NCBI RefSeq assembly: GCF_004115925.1
Contig: NZ_SDDX01000021.1
Location: 186,001-250,000 of the forward strand
Length of the DNA: 64,000 nt
Direction: 5' to 3'
Source of the DNA: Lelliottia nimipressuralis
GTDB lineage: Bacteria; Pseudomonadota; Gammaproteobacteria; Enterobacterales; Enterobacteriaceae
In this document: positions 29,041-37,262 of the stretch, one piece after another
Position numbering within the stretch: the stretch's first letter is position 1
Layout: each line of letters begins with the position of its first letter
Translations under genes and position numbers: made by a program
Notes under the pieces: model-generated
Told to the model about the DNA's origin: nothing
Databases searched by the model: none
What the model saw: the letters and a program-made list of their open reading frames with translations, nothing else

Positions 29041-29691
29041 TTATTCGCTATCCGATGCCTGGCGGAAGGTCAGATTGTAGCGGTACTCCCCTGCCAGCGG
29101 ATGAATGCCAGGTTTAAGGGGTTGAATCCCGTGATAAAAAAGCCGTGATTCCCCGCCCCACACCACCACGTCACCTTGCTCAAGCATCAGCCGCTTAAGC
29201 GGATCGCTGCGCTTCAGGCCGCCAAACTGGAAGACCGCAGGGAGACCCAGCGAAACAGACACAATCGGCGCACGCAGATCCGGCTCGTCTTTGTCCTGAT
29301 GTAGCGACAGCTTTGCTCCCGGCGCGTAGCGGTTGACCAGGCAGGCGTCGGGCTGAAAGTACGGATATCCCGCCGCGACTGCCGCGTCATGACAGATCGT
29401 GCTGAACGCTGCGGGGATTAACGGCCAGGGCTGGCCCGTCACAGGATCGATGGATGAATAGAGATACCCGCGATCGTTTGTCGTCCAGCCAAGCGATCCG
29501 CAGTTCGTCATCGCCACGGACATGGTGTATCCGCCCGGCGTGACCATATGGCGGAACGGCGATAGCGCAGCGACCTCAGCAATTGCCTGAAACAGCGTAT
29601 CGGCGCGCGCTAAAGCGAAGCGGCGCAAAATGGTGGCACCGGGCGCCAGCGGCTCTTGCCAGGGATCGCTATCCGCAAACAGATCCAGCAT
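29041..29691 (-). CDS. alkB: AlkB, Fe(II)/2-oxoglutarate DNA dealkylase
   Basis: Oxidatively removes methyl groups from 1-methyladenine and 3-methylcytosine in single-stranded DNA and RNA. 216 residues with the iron-binding HxD (LSLHQDKDEPD), the distal His in LFYHGIQPL and the 2-oxoglutarate-binding arginines in the YRYNLTFRQA motif. Starts within the ada stop (one-base overlap), so part of the Ada-controlled adaptive response. Confidence 0.96.
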   Translation of the reverse strand: MLDLFADSDPWQEPLAPGATILRRFALARADTLFQAIAEVAALSPFRHMVTPGGYTMSVAMTNCGSLGWTTNDRGYLYSSIDPVTGQPWPLIPAAFSTICHDAAVAAGYPYFQPDACLVNRYAPGAKLSLHQDKDEPDLRAPIVSVSLGLPAVFQFGGLKRSDPLKRLMLEQGDVVVWGGESRLFYHGIQPLKPGIHPLAGEYRYNLTFRQASDSE

Positions 29692-30755
29692 TACTCCTCC
29701 TGATTTTTCGCTTCACGCTGCAGCAACTGCGCTTTGCGCGCCGTTCCCCAGCGATAGCCGGACAAAGCGCCGTCGTTTCGCACGACGCGGTGACAAGGAA
29801 TAACGATCGCCAGCTTGTTGGCCGCGCAAGCGCTTGCCACCGCCCGCACCGCGTTGGGTTTGCCGATGGCACTCGCGACCTGCTGGTAGCTCGCGGTTTC
29901 ACCGCAAGGGATCGCGCGCAGTGCCTGCCAGACCTGCTGCTGAAACGCGGTACCGCGAATATCCAGCGGCAGCGCCAGAGCCGTGCCGCTGTTATCCAGA
30001 CTCGTAATCACCTGATGCAGCCTGCCCGCAAAGGTCCCCTCGGGCGTTTCCTGCTGTGCGTGAGGGAAAAGCGTATGAATCTCTTCTGCCAGGGCATCGT
30101 CATTATCGCCGAGTAAAATCGCACAGATCCCGCGCTCACTCTCCGCCACCAGGCAACGGCCCAGCTCGCAGTCGCTAATGGCGTAGCGCACGGTCACATC
30201 ACTCCCGCCATTGCGATACTGTTTTGCGGTCATGCCCAACACGTCGTCTGCTTTTCGGTAGTAGCTGCTGCTGTCGGGGAAACCCGCGGCCAGTACGGAA
30301 TCGGTAATGGTATCGCCCTGCGTCAGTGCGGCCCGTAAACGTCGCGCGCGCGCCGCCTGCTGCCAGGATTTCGGCGTCATCCCGGTGTGGGATTTAAACA
30401 GCCTGTGAAAATGGAACGGACTCATCGCCACCGCTTCTGCCAACGCAGTCAGGGTCAGCGCGGAGTCCTCTTCCAGCAGGCGGCAGGCTTTTTCGATTTT
30501 GGCCATTTTTGCGGCCTGAGGATCGGCTTTGTCCGGCGCGCAGCGTTTGCAGGGGCGAAATCCGGCCTGTTCAGCATGGAGGGCATCGGGGAAGAAGCGG
30601 ACATTCTCGCGCAGCGCGTGGCGCGCCCGGCAGGAAGGGCGGCAAAAGATGCCGGTTGTCTGGACGGCAAAGACAAACTGGTTATCGGCACTGGAATCGC
30701 GGGCCAGCACTGCCAGCCAGCGTTCCTCATCGGTATTCAGGATCAGGTTTTTCAT
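29691..30755 (-). CDS. ada: Ada, methyltransferase and activator of the adaptive response
   Basis: Repairs methylphosphotriesters with its N-terminal cysteine, becoming an activator, and O6-methylguanine with its C-terminal cysteine. 354 residues: zinc site FCRPSC ... CKRC, AraC-type HTH (MSPFHFHRLFKSHTGMTPKS, GFPDSSSYYRKADDVLGMT), C-terminal active site IPCHRV. Of two adjacent ATGs the second (30755) fits the GAGGAG spacing and the E. coli length. An Ada box lies upstream. Confidence 0.96.
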   Translation of the reverse strand: MKNLILNTDEERWLAVLARDSSADNQFVFAVQTTGIFCRPSCRARHALRENVRFFPDALHAEQAGFRPCKRCAPDKADPQAAKMAKIEKACRLLEEDSALTLTALAEAVAMSPFHFHRLFKSHTGMTPKSWQQAARARRLRAALTQGDTITDSVLAAGFPDSSSYYRKADDVLGMTAKQYRNGGSDVTVRYAISDCELGRCLVAESERGICAILLGDNDDALAEEIHTLFPHAQQETPEGTFAGRLHQVITSLDNSGTALALPLDIRGTAFQQQVWQALRAIPCGETASYQQVASAIGKPNAVRAVASACAANKLAIVIPCHRVVRNDGALSGYRWGTARKAQLLQREAKNQEE

Positions 30756-30820
30756 CATCGGCTCCTCTTACAAGCATACTCACACAATGCCGGAGTGCCA
30801 CTGAACAAAAACCCGCAACC

Positions 30821-30833
30821 TTGCTTTTTAATT
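30821..30833 (-). promoter_or_regulatory. Ada box of the ada-alkB promoter
   Basis: Minus strand AATTAAAAAGCAA fits AAT-N6-GCAA, as in E. coli ada (AATTAAAGCGCAA). It overlaps the last codons of apbE, 66 bases before the ada start. Confidence 0.75.
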
Positions 30834-31883
30834 TTGTTCGCTAATTAAGAAGCTCTGGAACTGCGGCGACATCCAGGTTTTAAACGTCTCGCCCTCGCGT
30901 GTGATCATATACACCGCCAGCCCTTCCTGGCGCACCACCTCTTTCGCCTTCTCTGGCCCCAACACCATCAGCCCCGTATCCCAAGTATCAGCTTCCAGGG
31001 CCGTGGGAGCGATGACGGTAACGGAGACCAGGTTATGTTCGATCGGGCGACCGGTCTGCGGATCGATGACGTGAGAGAGGCGTTTCCCGTCAAGCTCGTA
31101 ATAATTCCGATAGCTTCCTGAGGTACTGATGCCGTGACCGTTAATATCCACCACCGCCTGGACTGCGTTCTGGGTGTCGGTCGGTTTTTGGATCGCCACG
31201 CGCCACGGCTTTTCGCTGGCATTCAGGCCACGGCTGACCAGCGCGCCACCGACGGAGACCAGATAGCGTGAGATCCCTTCCTGGGTCATCAGCGCGGCCA
31301 GGTGATCCGCCGCGTAGCCCTCCCCGACCGTTGAAAGATCCACGAACAGATCGGGAATGTCTTTTTGCAGATACTGCTGACCGTATTGATTGATTACCGT
31401 CAGATGCTGCAAACCGGTGCGGGCGCGGGCATCGTCGATTTGCGCCTGATCGGGGATTTTCTCCGGCTGTTTGGTTGGGCCAAAGCCCCATAAATTCACC
31501 AGCGGCCCGACGGTAATATCCATCGCCCCGTTGGTTTTATAGCCAATATGCAGCGCCTCGGTGACGATGTCGGCCATCGCCTCGCTTACGGGCCACAGGG
31601 AGGTGCTATTGGACAGATTGAAGCGCATCAGCGCAGAGTCATTTTTATAGGTCGAGAGCAGCTGATCGTCAGCGTCGAGCTGAGACTGAATTTTACCGCG
31701 CAGTTCGTCCGCGCGTCTGGCGTCAACATTCATGATGCTGACGCGCCAGAAGGTTCCCATGGTTTTCCCTTCCAGCACCGTAGCTGCAGGCGCAGCGGGT
31801 TTCACCGAAGGGGTGGAAGAGTCGCATGCCGCCAGTAAGAAAAAGCTCGCCAGAATGCCAGCGCGCCAAAAAGTCATGTCCAT
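30828..31883 (-). CDS. apbE: ApbE, FAD:protein FMN transferase
   Basis: Lipoprotein flavin transferase that attaches FMN to Thr residues of NqrB/RnfG-type subunits. 351 residues: lipobox LLAAC near residue 20, then VLEGKTMGTFWR, the conserved GAMDITVGPLVNLWGFGP and the metal-binding region AIDLSTVGEGYAADHL-like (VDLSTVGEGYAADHL). Last gene between ompC and ada, on the same strand. Confidence 0.95.
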   Translation of the reverse strand: MDMTFWRAGILASFFLLAACDSSTPSVKPAAPAATVLEGKTMGTFWRVSIMNVDARRADELRGKIQSQLDADDQLLSTYKNDSALMRFNLSNSTSLWPVSEAMADIVTEALHIGYKTNGAMDITVGPLVNLWGFGPTKQPEKIPDQAQIDDARARTGLQHLTVINQYGQQYLQKDIPDLFVDLSTVGEGYAADHLAALMTQEGISRYLVSVGGALVSRGLNASEKPWRVAIQKPTDTQNAVQAVVDINGHGISTSGSYRNYYELDGKRLSHVIDPQTGRPIEHNLVSVTVIAPTALEADTWDTGLMVLGPEKAKEVVRQEGLAVYMITREGETFKTWMSPQFQSFLISEQN

Positions 31884-31956
31884 TCGTTATCATCCTCATG
31901 CCTGGGCGGCAAGAGTATATCAAACCCGGTCGCAGGTAAGGCCCTAAAAAGAGAAT

Positions 31957-31984
31957 AGAAAAAGGGGCCATAAGGCCCCTTTGT
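31957..31984 (-). terminator. Terminator of ompC
   Basis: Minus strand: AAGGGGCC, loop TTAT, GGCCCC, T5, 20 bases beyond the ompC stop. Confidence 0.9.
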
Positions 31985-31999
31985 GTTACTGAGCGTGTC

Positions 32000-33118
32000 T
32001 TAGAACTGGTAAACCAGACCCAGAGCGACGATATCATCAGTACCGATACCAGCCTGACGGGTGAAGTTGTTTTCATCCAGCAGGTTGATTTTGTAATCCA
32101 CGTAGGTGGACATGTTTTTGTTGAAGTAGTAAGTCGCGCCAACATCAACATATTTCAGCAGATCCTGATCGCCGAAGTTGGTGGTGTTGTTGCTTACGTC
32201 CTTACCTTTAGACTGCAGGTAAGCCACGGATGGACGCAGACCGAAGTCGAACTGGTACTGAGCAACCACTTCGAAGTTCTGTGCTTTGTTAGCAAAACCG
32301 TAGATGTCGCTGCTGCTCTGGGAGTCGCCGAAACGGGTTGCGTTGTAAGTCTGGGAGTACTGTGCTGCCAGGTAAATGTTGTTGGCATCATATTTCAGAC
32401 CACCGCTGTACACTTCTGCGTGATCGCCTTCACCGTACACGCCTGCTGCATTCTGGTCAGCAGTACGTTTAGAGGAAGACATCGCACCACCCACGCTGAA
32501 GCCTTCGCCCAGGTTGTAGGTCAGGGACGCGCCGTAGCCGTCGCCGTTCTGTTTCAGGGTGCTACGACCGGTGTCGTTTTCGCCGTCAACGCTGCCGTTT
32601 TTACCCTGATACTGCAGAGCAAAGTTCAGGCCATCAACCAGACCGAAGAAGTCCTGGTTACGGTAGGTTGCAACGCCGTTAGCACGAGACTGCAGGAAGT
32701 TGTCAGCACCGTAGGTGTCGCCGCCGAATTCTGGCAGTACGTCAGTCCAGGAGGTGACATCGTAGATAACGCCGTAGTTACGACCGTAGTCGAAAGAACC
32801 TGCGTCAGCGAATTTCAGACCCGCGAAGGCCACACGAGTCCAGGACTGGTTGTCGCTCTCGTCGGTGTTACCCTGAATCTGGTATTCCCATTGGCCGTAA
32901 CCGGTCAGCTGATCGTTAACCTGAGTTTCGCCTTTGAAGCCGATACGCATGTAGGTCTGATCGCCATCAGCGCCTTTGTCATCGGAGAAATAGTGCAGAC
33001 CGTCGACTTTACCGAACAGATCTAATTTGTTGCCGTCTTTGTTATAAATTTCAGCCGCATTTGCTGCGCCTGCTACCAGCAGAGCTGGTACCAGGAGGGA
33101 CAGGACTTTAACTTTCAT
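32000..33118 (-). CDS. ompC: OmpC-type general porin
   Basis: Trimeric outer-membrane channel for small hydrophilic solutes and many beta-lactams. 372 residues: signal peptide ([21 protein letters not shown]), mature start [19 protein letters not shown], loop 3 with the PEFGGD constriction motif, 16 beta strands and the C-terminal Phe (LGLVYQF) needed for assembly. Complete, no disruption. Upstream lie conserved OmpR sites and, divergently, micF. Confidence 0.95.
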   Translation of the reverse strand: MKVKVLSLLVPALLVAGAANAAEIYNKDGNKLDLFGKVDGLHYFSDDKGADGDQTYMRIGFKGETQVNDQLTGYGQWEYQIQGNTDESDNQSWTRVAFAGLKFADAGSFDYGRNYGVIYDVTSWTDVLPEFGGDTYGADNFLQSRANGVATYRNQDFFGLVDGLNFALQYQGKNGSVDGENDTGRSTLKQNGDGYGASLTYNLGEGFSVGGAMSSSKRTADQNAAGVYGEGDHAEVYSGGLKYDANNIYLAAQYSQTYNATRFGDSQSSSDIYGFANKAQNFEVVAQYQFDFGLRPSVAYLQSKGKDVSNNTTNFGDQDLLKYVDVGATYYFNKNMSTYVDYKINLLDENNFTRQAGIGTDDIVALGLVYQF

Positions 33119-33453
33119 TTTATTAACCCTCTGTTATATGCCTTTATATGCCTTATTATTACCACTGCTTACTGATTAACCCTCTTAACCAGTCGGCAAC
33201 TTCATTCTCCGCAAAATTACAGAATAATCCAATAAGAATATGATACGAAAACTTTGAAGATGTTTCATTCATCTACAAACATGTTTCAATTTGTAAATAA
33301 AGGGGAACTTTTTGATAGCACTAAGAGCTAAAAAATAAAGCACATTAAATCAAAAATTTAAAATAGCTTATATATATCAGGTAGATGGCCAAAGTAATCA
33401 TTACCGCACTGATTGTCAAAACAAAAACCGTCGAGATCACTAAAATAACTCCC
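33119..33453. promoter_or_regulatory. ompC-micF intergenic regulatory region
   Basis: 335 AT-rich bases without a protein gene: ompC leader (33119-33200), its promoter, the OmpR sites, and on the other side an AT-rich stretch leading to micF. No other signal recognised. Confidence 0.7.
33251..33297 (-). promoter_or_regulatory. OmpR-binding region of ompC/micF
   Basis: Read on the minus strand, TTTACAAATTGAAACATGTT and then GAATGAAACATCTTCAAAG repeat the GAAACAT motif, closely matching the E. coli ompC C1-C2 OmpR sites. The micF gene starts divergently about 150 bases away. Confidence 0.75.
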
Positions 33454-33547
33454 GCTATCATCATTAACTTTATTTATTACCGTCATTCAGTTTTGAATGT
33501 CTGTTTATCCCTAATTCAGCCGAGTGCACTGCATTCGGTTTTTTTTT
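33454..33547 (+). ncRNA. micF: MicF antisense RNA
   Basis: Hfq-dependent small RNA that pairs with the ompF leader and blocks porin OmpF translation. About 94 bases: the 5' pairing region GCTATCATCATTAACTTTAT is identical to E. coli micF, and the gene ends with a GCATTCGG-type terminator hairpin and T9. Position between ompC and rcsD is conserved. Confidence 0.92.
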
Positions 33548-33871
33548 ACGCTTCTTTACGTAAACTGAATTTATCTGTGCTACCGCACTGAAATTATGAC
33601 AACTATTAATTAATTCGATTATGTCCCTAAATTTCCTTTCCCGTCGCTTTAACAAATTTTAATTTCTTGTTAATTAGTGCTATTTTTCACATCCATTGCC
33701 AATTATTTGTACAATCCGATCGCGTTTGTACACTTTTAAATCTGCCTCGCCCTGCGCTATTTAAAGTCGAAAAAGTCCCGTCTGCTCTGGCTACGATGCT
33801 GGAAATTCAGGTATTACCCTTTATACTGCCCACTTCCCCTTACGTGCGGCCATATCGGGTTAAACATATCA
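33548..33871. other. rcsD upstream region
   Basis: 324 bases between micF and rcsD. AT-rich to about 33720, then a GC-richer leader. It should contain the rcsDB promoter, but I cannot pick one confidently. No gene seen. Confidence 0.5.
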
Positions 33872-36544
33872 ATGAGTCAGTCTGAAACCACAGCAACAGG
33901 TAAGTTCTCCCTCCTTCCGGGGAGCATCACCCGCTTCTTCCTTCTCTTAATCATTGTGCTGCTGGTGACGATGGGAGTGATGGTGCAGAGCGCGGTCAAT
34001 ACCTGGCTGAAGGACAGGAGCTACCAGATTGTTGATATCACCCACGCGGTGCATAAGCGTATTGATACCTGGCGTTACGCCACCTGGCAGATTTATGACA
34101 ACATTGCCGCCGCACCGGGAACCTCGTCGGGTGAGAATCTGCAGGAGACGCGTCTTAAACAGGACGTGTATTACCTCGAAAAAACGCGCCGTAAAACCGA
34201 GGCCCTGATTTTTGGTTCGCACGATAGCGCCACGCTTGAGATGACCCAGCGGATGTCGACCTATCTCGACACGCTGTGGGGCGCAGAAACGGTGCCGTGG
34301 TCGATGTATTATCTCAACGGTCAGGATAACAGCATGATCCTGATCTCCACGCTGCCGCTGAAAGATCTCTCATCCGGGTTTAAAGAGTCCACCATCGGCT
34401 CGATCGTCGATTCCCGTCGCGCCGAAATGCTCCAGCAGGCCAACGCCCTGGATGAGCGCGAAAGTTTCTCCTCTCTGCGCCGCCTGGCGTGGCAGAACGG
34501 GCATTACTTTACCCTGCGCACCACCTTTAACCAGCCGGGCCATCTGGCGACCGTCGTGGCCTTTGATTTGCCGATTAACGATCTGATCCCGCCTGACATG
34601 CCGCTGGACAGTTTCCGTCTTGAGCCAGACAGCTCCGCACAAAACCTGCGCGCATCAGCCGATAAGAAAGAGGGCCCGGAGAGCGCCACCATTACATTCA
34701 ATGGCTCGAAGATTGAGATCGCCTCTGCGCTGAACTCCACCGGTATGCGCCTGGTGTGGCAGGTGCCGTTTGGTACCTTACTGCTGGATACTCTGCAAAA
34801 TATTCTCCTGCCGCTGCTGCTGAATATCGGCCTGCTGGCGCTGGCGCTGTTTGGCTACAGCACCTTCCGCTTCCAGCCTGGCCGTCAAAGCGAAAGCGTG
34901 TCGTCATCCGGCTCAGGCAACGAACTGCGCGTCCTGCGGGCGCTGAATGAGGAGATTGTCTCCATCCTCCCGCTCGGGCTGCTGGTGCATGACCAGGAAG
35001 CCAATCGCACCATTATGAGCAACAAGATTGCCGATCATCTTCTGCCGCACCTGAATTTGCAGAACATCACGGCGATGGCCGATCAGCACCAGGGCGTCAT
35101 TCAGGCCACCATTAATAATGAACTGTATGAAATTCGTCAGTTCCGCAGCCAGGTTGCTTCCCGCACCCAAATCTTTATCATCCGCGATCAGGACCGTGAA
35201 GTGCTGGTGAACAAGAAACTCAAGCAGGCCCAGCGGCTGTATGAGAAGAACCAGCAGGGGCGCGCGGTCTTTATGCAAAACATCAGCGATGCGTTTAAGC
35301 GTCCGCTGAAAGCGCTGGCGAGCCAGGCCGCGAATATCAGTACGCCAGAAAGTCATCAGCTTGCCACTCAGGCGGATACGCTCGTGCGGATGGTGGATGA
35401 AATTCAGCTGGCTAACATGCTGGAAAACGACTCCTGGAGAGGGAACCCTACCCTGTTCTCGATTCAGGATCTGATCAACGAAGTGGTGCCTGAAGTCCTG
35501 CCGGTGATTAAGCGTAAAGGGCTGCAGCTGCTGATTAACAACCATCTGCCCGCTAACGATAAACGCCACGGCGACCGCGATGCCCTGCGCCGCATCGTGC
35601 TGATGCTGATTCAGTACTCCGTCACCACCACTCAAATCGGCAAGATCACGCTGGAAGTCAGCGCAGACGAATCCGCTCAAGACCGCCTGACGATCCGTAT
35701 CCTTGATACGGGCGAAGGCGTGACGCTGAGCGAAGTCGATAACCTGCACTTCCCGTTCCTTAACGATACTCAGCGCGACAACTACGGCAAAGCCAATCCC
35801 CTCACCTTCTGGCTGTGCGATCAGCTGGCGCGTAAACTGGGCGGGCACCTGAATATCAAAGCCCGCGAGTCCCTTGGTACGCGCTATTCCCTGCACGTCA
35901 AAATGGCCGCGACACCAGAGGAAGAGGACGAAGAGCGTCTGCTGGATGATGTGGTGATCATGGTGGATGTGACCTCGAACGAGATCCGCAACATTGTGGT
36001 TCGTCAGCTGGAAAACTGGGGCGCGTCCTGCATCACCCCGGACGACAGGCTCACAAGTCAAGAATATGATCTGTTTTTAACTGATAATCCGTCTAATCTT
36101 ACTGCCTCGGGCTTGCTTTTAAGCGATGATGAGTCTGGCGTGCGCAAAATCGGCCCCGGCCAGATGCGCGTCAACTTTAATATGAGCAATGCGATGCAGG
36201 AAGCTGTACTACAACTAATAGAGGAACAGCTGGCACAAGAAGAGATCCTGGAGTCCCCGTTGGGTGGCGATGAAAATGCCGAACTCCATGCCAGCGGATA
36301 CTATTCCCTCTTTGTAGATACAGTACCAGATGATGTTAAGCGGTTGTATACTGAGTCCGCTGCGAAGGATTTCGCGGCGCTGGCGCAGACAGCACACCGG
36401 CTTAAAGGGGTGTTTGCCATGCTTAATCTGGTTCCGGGCAAGCAGTTATGTGAAACGCTGGAACATCTTATTCGCGAGAAGGATGCTTCTGGCACAGAAA
36501 AATACATCAGCGACATTGACGCCTACGTCAAAAGCTTGCTGTAG
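33872..36544 (+). CDS. rcsD: RcsD phosphotransfer protein
   Basis: Inner-membrane intermediate of the envelope-stress phosphorelay: takes phosphate from RcsC and hands it to RcsB. 890 residues: membrane helices at about 20-43 and 305-330 around a periplasmic domain, a degenerate histidine-kinase module (ATP-site-like DTGEGVTLSEV without a proper phospho-His), the RcsD-ABL region, and the HPt domain with the phospho-His in AQTAHRLKGVFAM. Followed 16 bases later by rcsB. Confidence 0.95.
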   Translation: MSQSETTATGKFSLLPGSITRFFLLLIIVLLVTMGVMVQSAVNTWLKDRSYQIVDITHAVHKRIDTWRYATWQIYDNIAAAPGTSSGENLQETRLKQDVYYLEKTRRKTEALIFGSHDSATLEMTQRMSTYLDTLWGAETVPWSMYYLNGQDNSMILISTLPLKDLSSGFKESTIGSIVDSRRAEMLQQANALDERESFSSLRRLAWQNGHYFTLRTTFNQPGHLATVVAFDLPINDLIPPDMPLDSFRLEPDSSAQNLRASADKKEGPESATITFNGSKIEIASALNSTGMRLVWQVPFGTLLLDTLQNILLPLLLNIGLLALALFGYSTFRFQPGRQSESVSSSGSGNELRVLRALNEEIVSILPLGLLVHDQEANRTIMSNKIADHLLPHLNLQNITAMADQHQGVIQATINNELYEIRQFRSQVASRTQIFIIRDQDREVLVNKKLKQAQRLYEKNQQGRAVFMQNISDAFKRPLKALASQAANISTPESHQLATQADTLVRMVDEIQLANMLENDSWRGNPTLFSIQDLINEVVPEVLPVIKRKGLQLLINNHLPANDKRHGDRDALRRIVLMLIQYSVTTTQIGKITLEVSADESAQDRLTIRILDTGEGVTLSEVDNLHFPFLNDTQRDNYGKANPLTFWLCDQLARKLGGHLNIKARESLGTRYSLHVKMAATPEEEDEERLLDDVVIMVDVTSNEIRNIVVRQLENWGASCITPDDRLTSQEYDLFLTDNPSNLTASGLLLSDDESGVRKIGPGQMRVNFNMSNAMQEAVLQLIEEQLAQEEILESPLGGDENAELHASGYYSLFVDTVPDDVKRLYTESAAKDFAALAQTAHRLKGVFAMLNLVPGKQLCETLEHLIREKDASGTEKYISDIDAYVKSLL

Positions 36545-36560
36545 CAAGGTAGCCTTATAC

Positions 36561-37211
36561 ATGAACAATATGAACGTAATTATTGCCGATGACCACCCGA
36601 TTGTACTGTTCGGTATTCGCAAATCACTTGAACAGATCGAGTGGGTGAATGTTGTCGGTGAATTTGAAGACTCTACAGCACTTATCAATAACCTCCCGAA
36701 ACTTGATGCCCATGTCCTCATCACCGATCTCTCCATGCCGGGAGATAAATACGGTGATGGGATCACGCTTATCAAATACATCAAGCGCCACTTCCCGAGC
36801 ATTTCGATCATTGTTCTGACCATGAACAACAACCCGGCGATCTTAAGCGCCGTGCTAGAACTCGATATTGAAGGGATCGTACTGAAACAAGGCGCGCCAA
36901 CCGATCTGCCGAAAGCGCTTGCCGCCCTGCAGAAAGGCAAGAAATTTACCCCGGAAAGCGTCTCCCGTCTGCTGGAGAAAATCAGCGCCGGTGGTTACGG
37001 TGACAAGCGTTTGTCCCCGAAAGAGAGCGAAGTGTTGCGCCTGTTCGCGGAAGGTTTCCTGGTCACCGAGATTGCCAAGAAGCTGAACCGCAGCATTAAA
37101 ACCATCAGTAGCCAGAAGAAATCGGCGATGATGAAGCTGGGTGTTGAAAATGACATCGCCCTGCTGAACTATCTCTCTTCTGTGACGCTGAGCGCGGTCG
37201 ACAAAGACTGA
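36561..37211 (+). CDS. rcsB: RcsB response regulator
   Basis: DNA-binding regulator of capsule, motility, biofilm and envelope genes; works alone or with RcsA and other partners. 216 residues: receiver domain with phosphorylated Asp56 (ITDLSMPG), acidic pocket IIADDHP, Lys in GIVLKQGA, then a LuxR-type HTH (KESEVLRLFAEGFLVTEIAK). MNNMNVIIADDHP at 36561 matches the family; the open frame extends into rcsD. Confidence 0.97.
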   Translation: MNNMNVIIADDHPIVLFGIRKSLEQIEWVNVVGEFEDSTALINNLPKLDAHVLITDLSMPGDKYGDGITLIKYIKRHFPSISIIVLTMNNNPAILSAVLELDIEGIVLKQGAPTDLPKALAALQKGKKFTPESVSRLLEKISAGGYGDKRLSPKESEVLRLFAEGFLVTEIAKKLNRSIKTISSQKKSAMMKLGVENDIALLNYLSSVTLSAVDKD

Positions 37212-37223
37212 TTGCTCTTCGCT

Positions 37224-37262
37224 TAAAAAACCCGGCAGCGCTCGCGCTTGCCGGGTTTTTTT
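37224..37262. terminator. Bidirectional terminator between rcsB and rcsC
   Basis: A6, CCCGGCA, GC-rich loop, TGCCGGG, T7. It serves the convergent genes; its right edge overlaps the rcsC stop. Confidence 0.9.
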
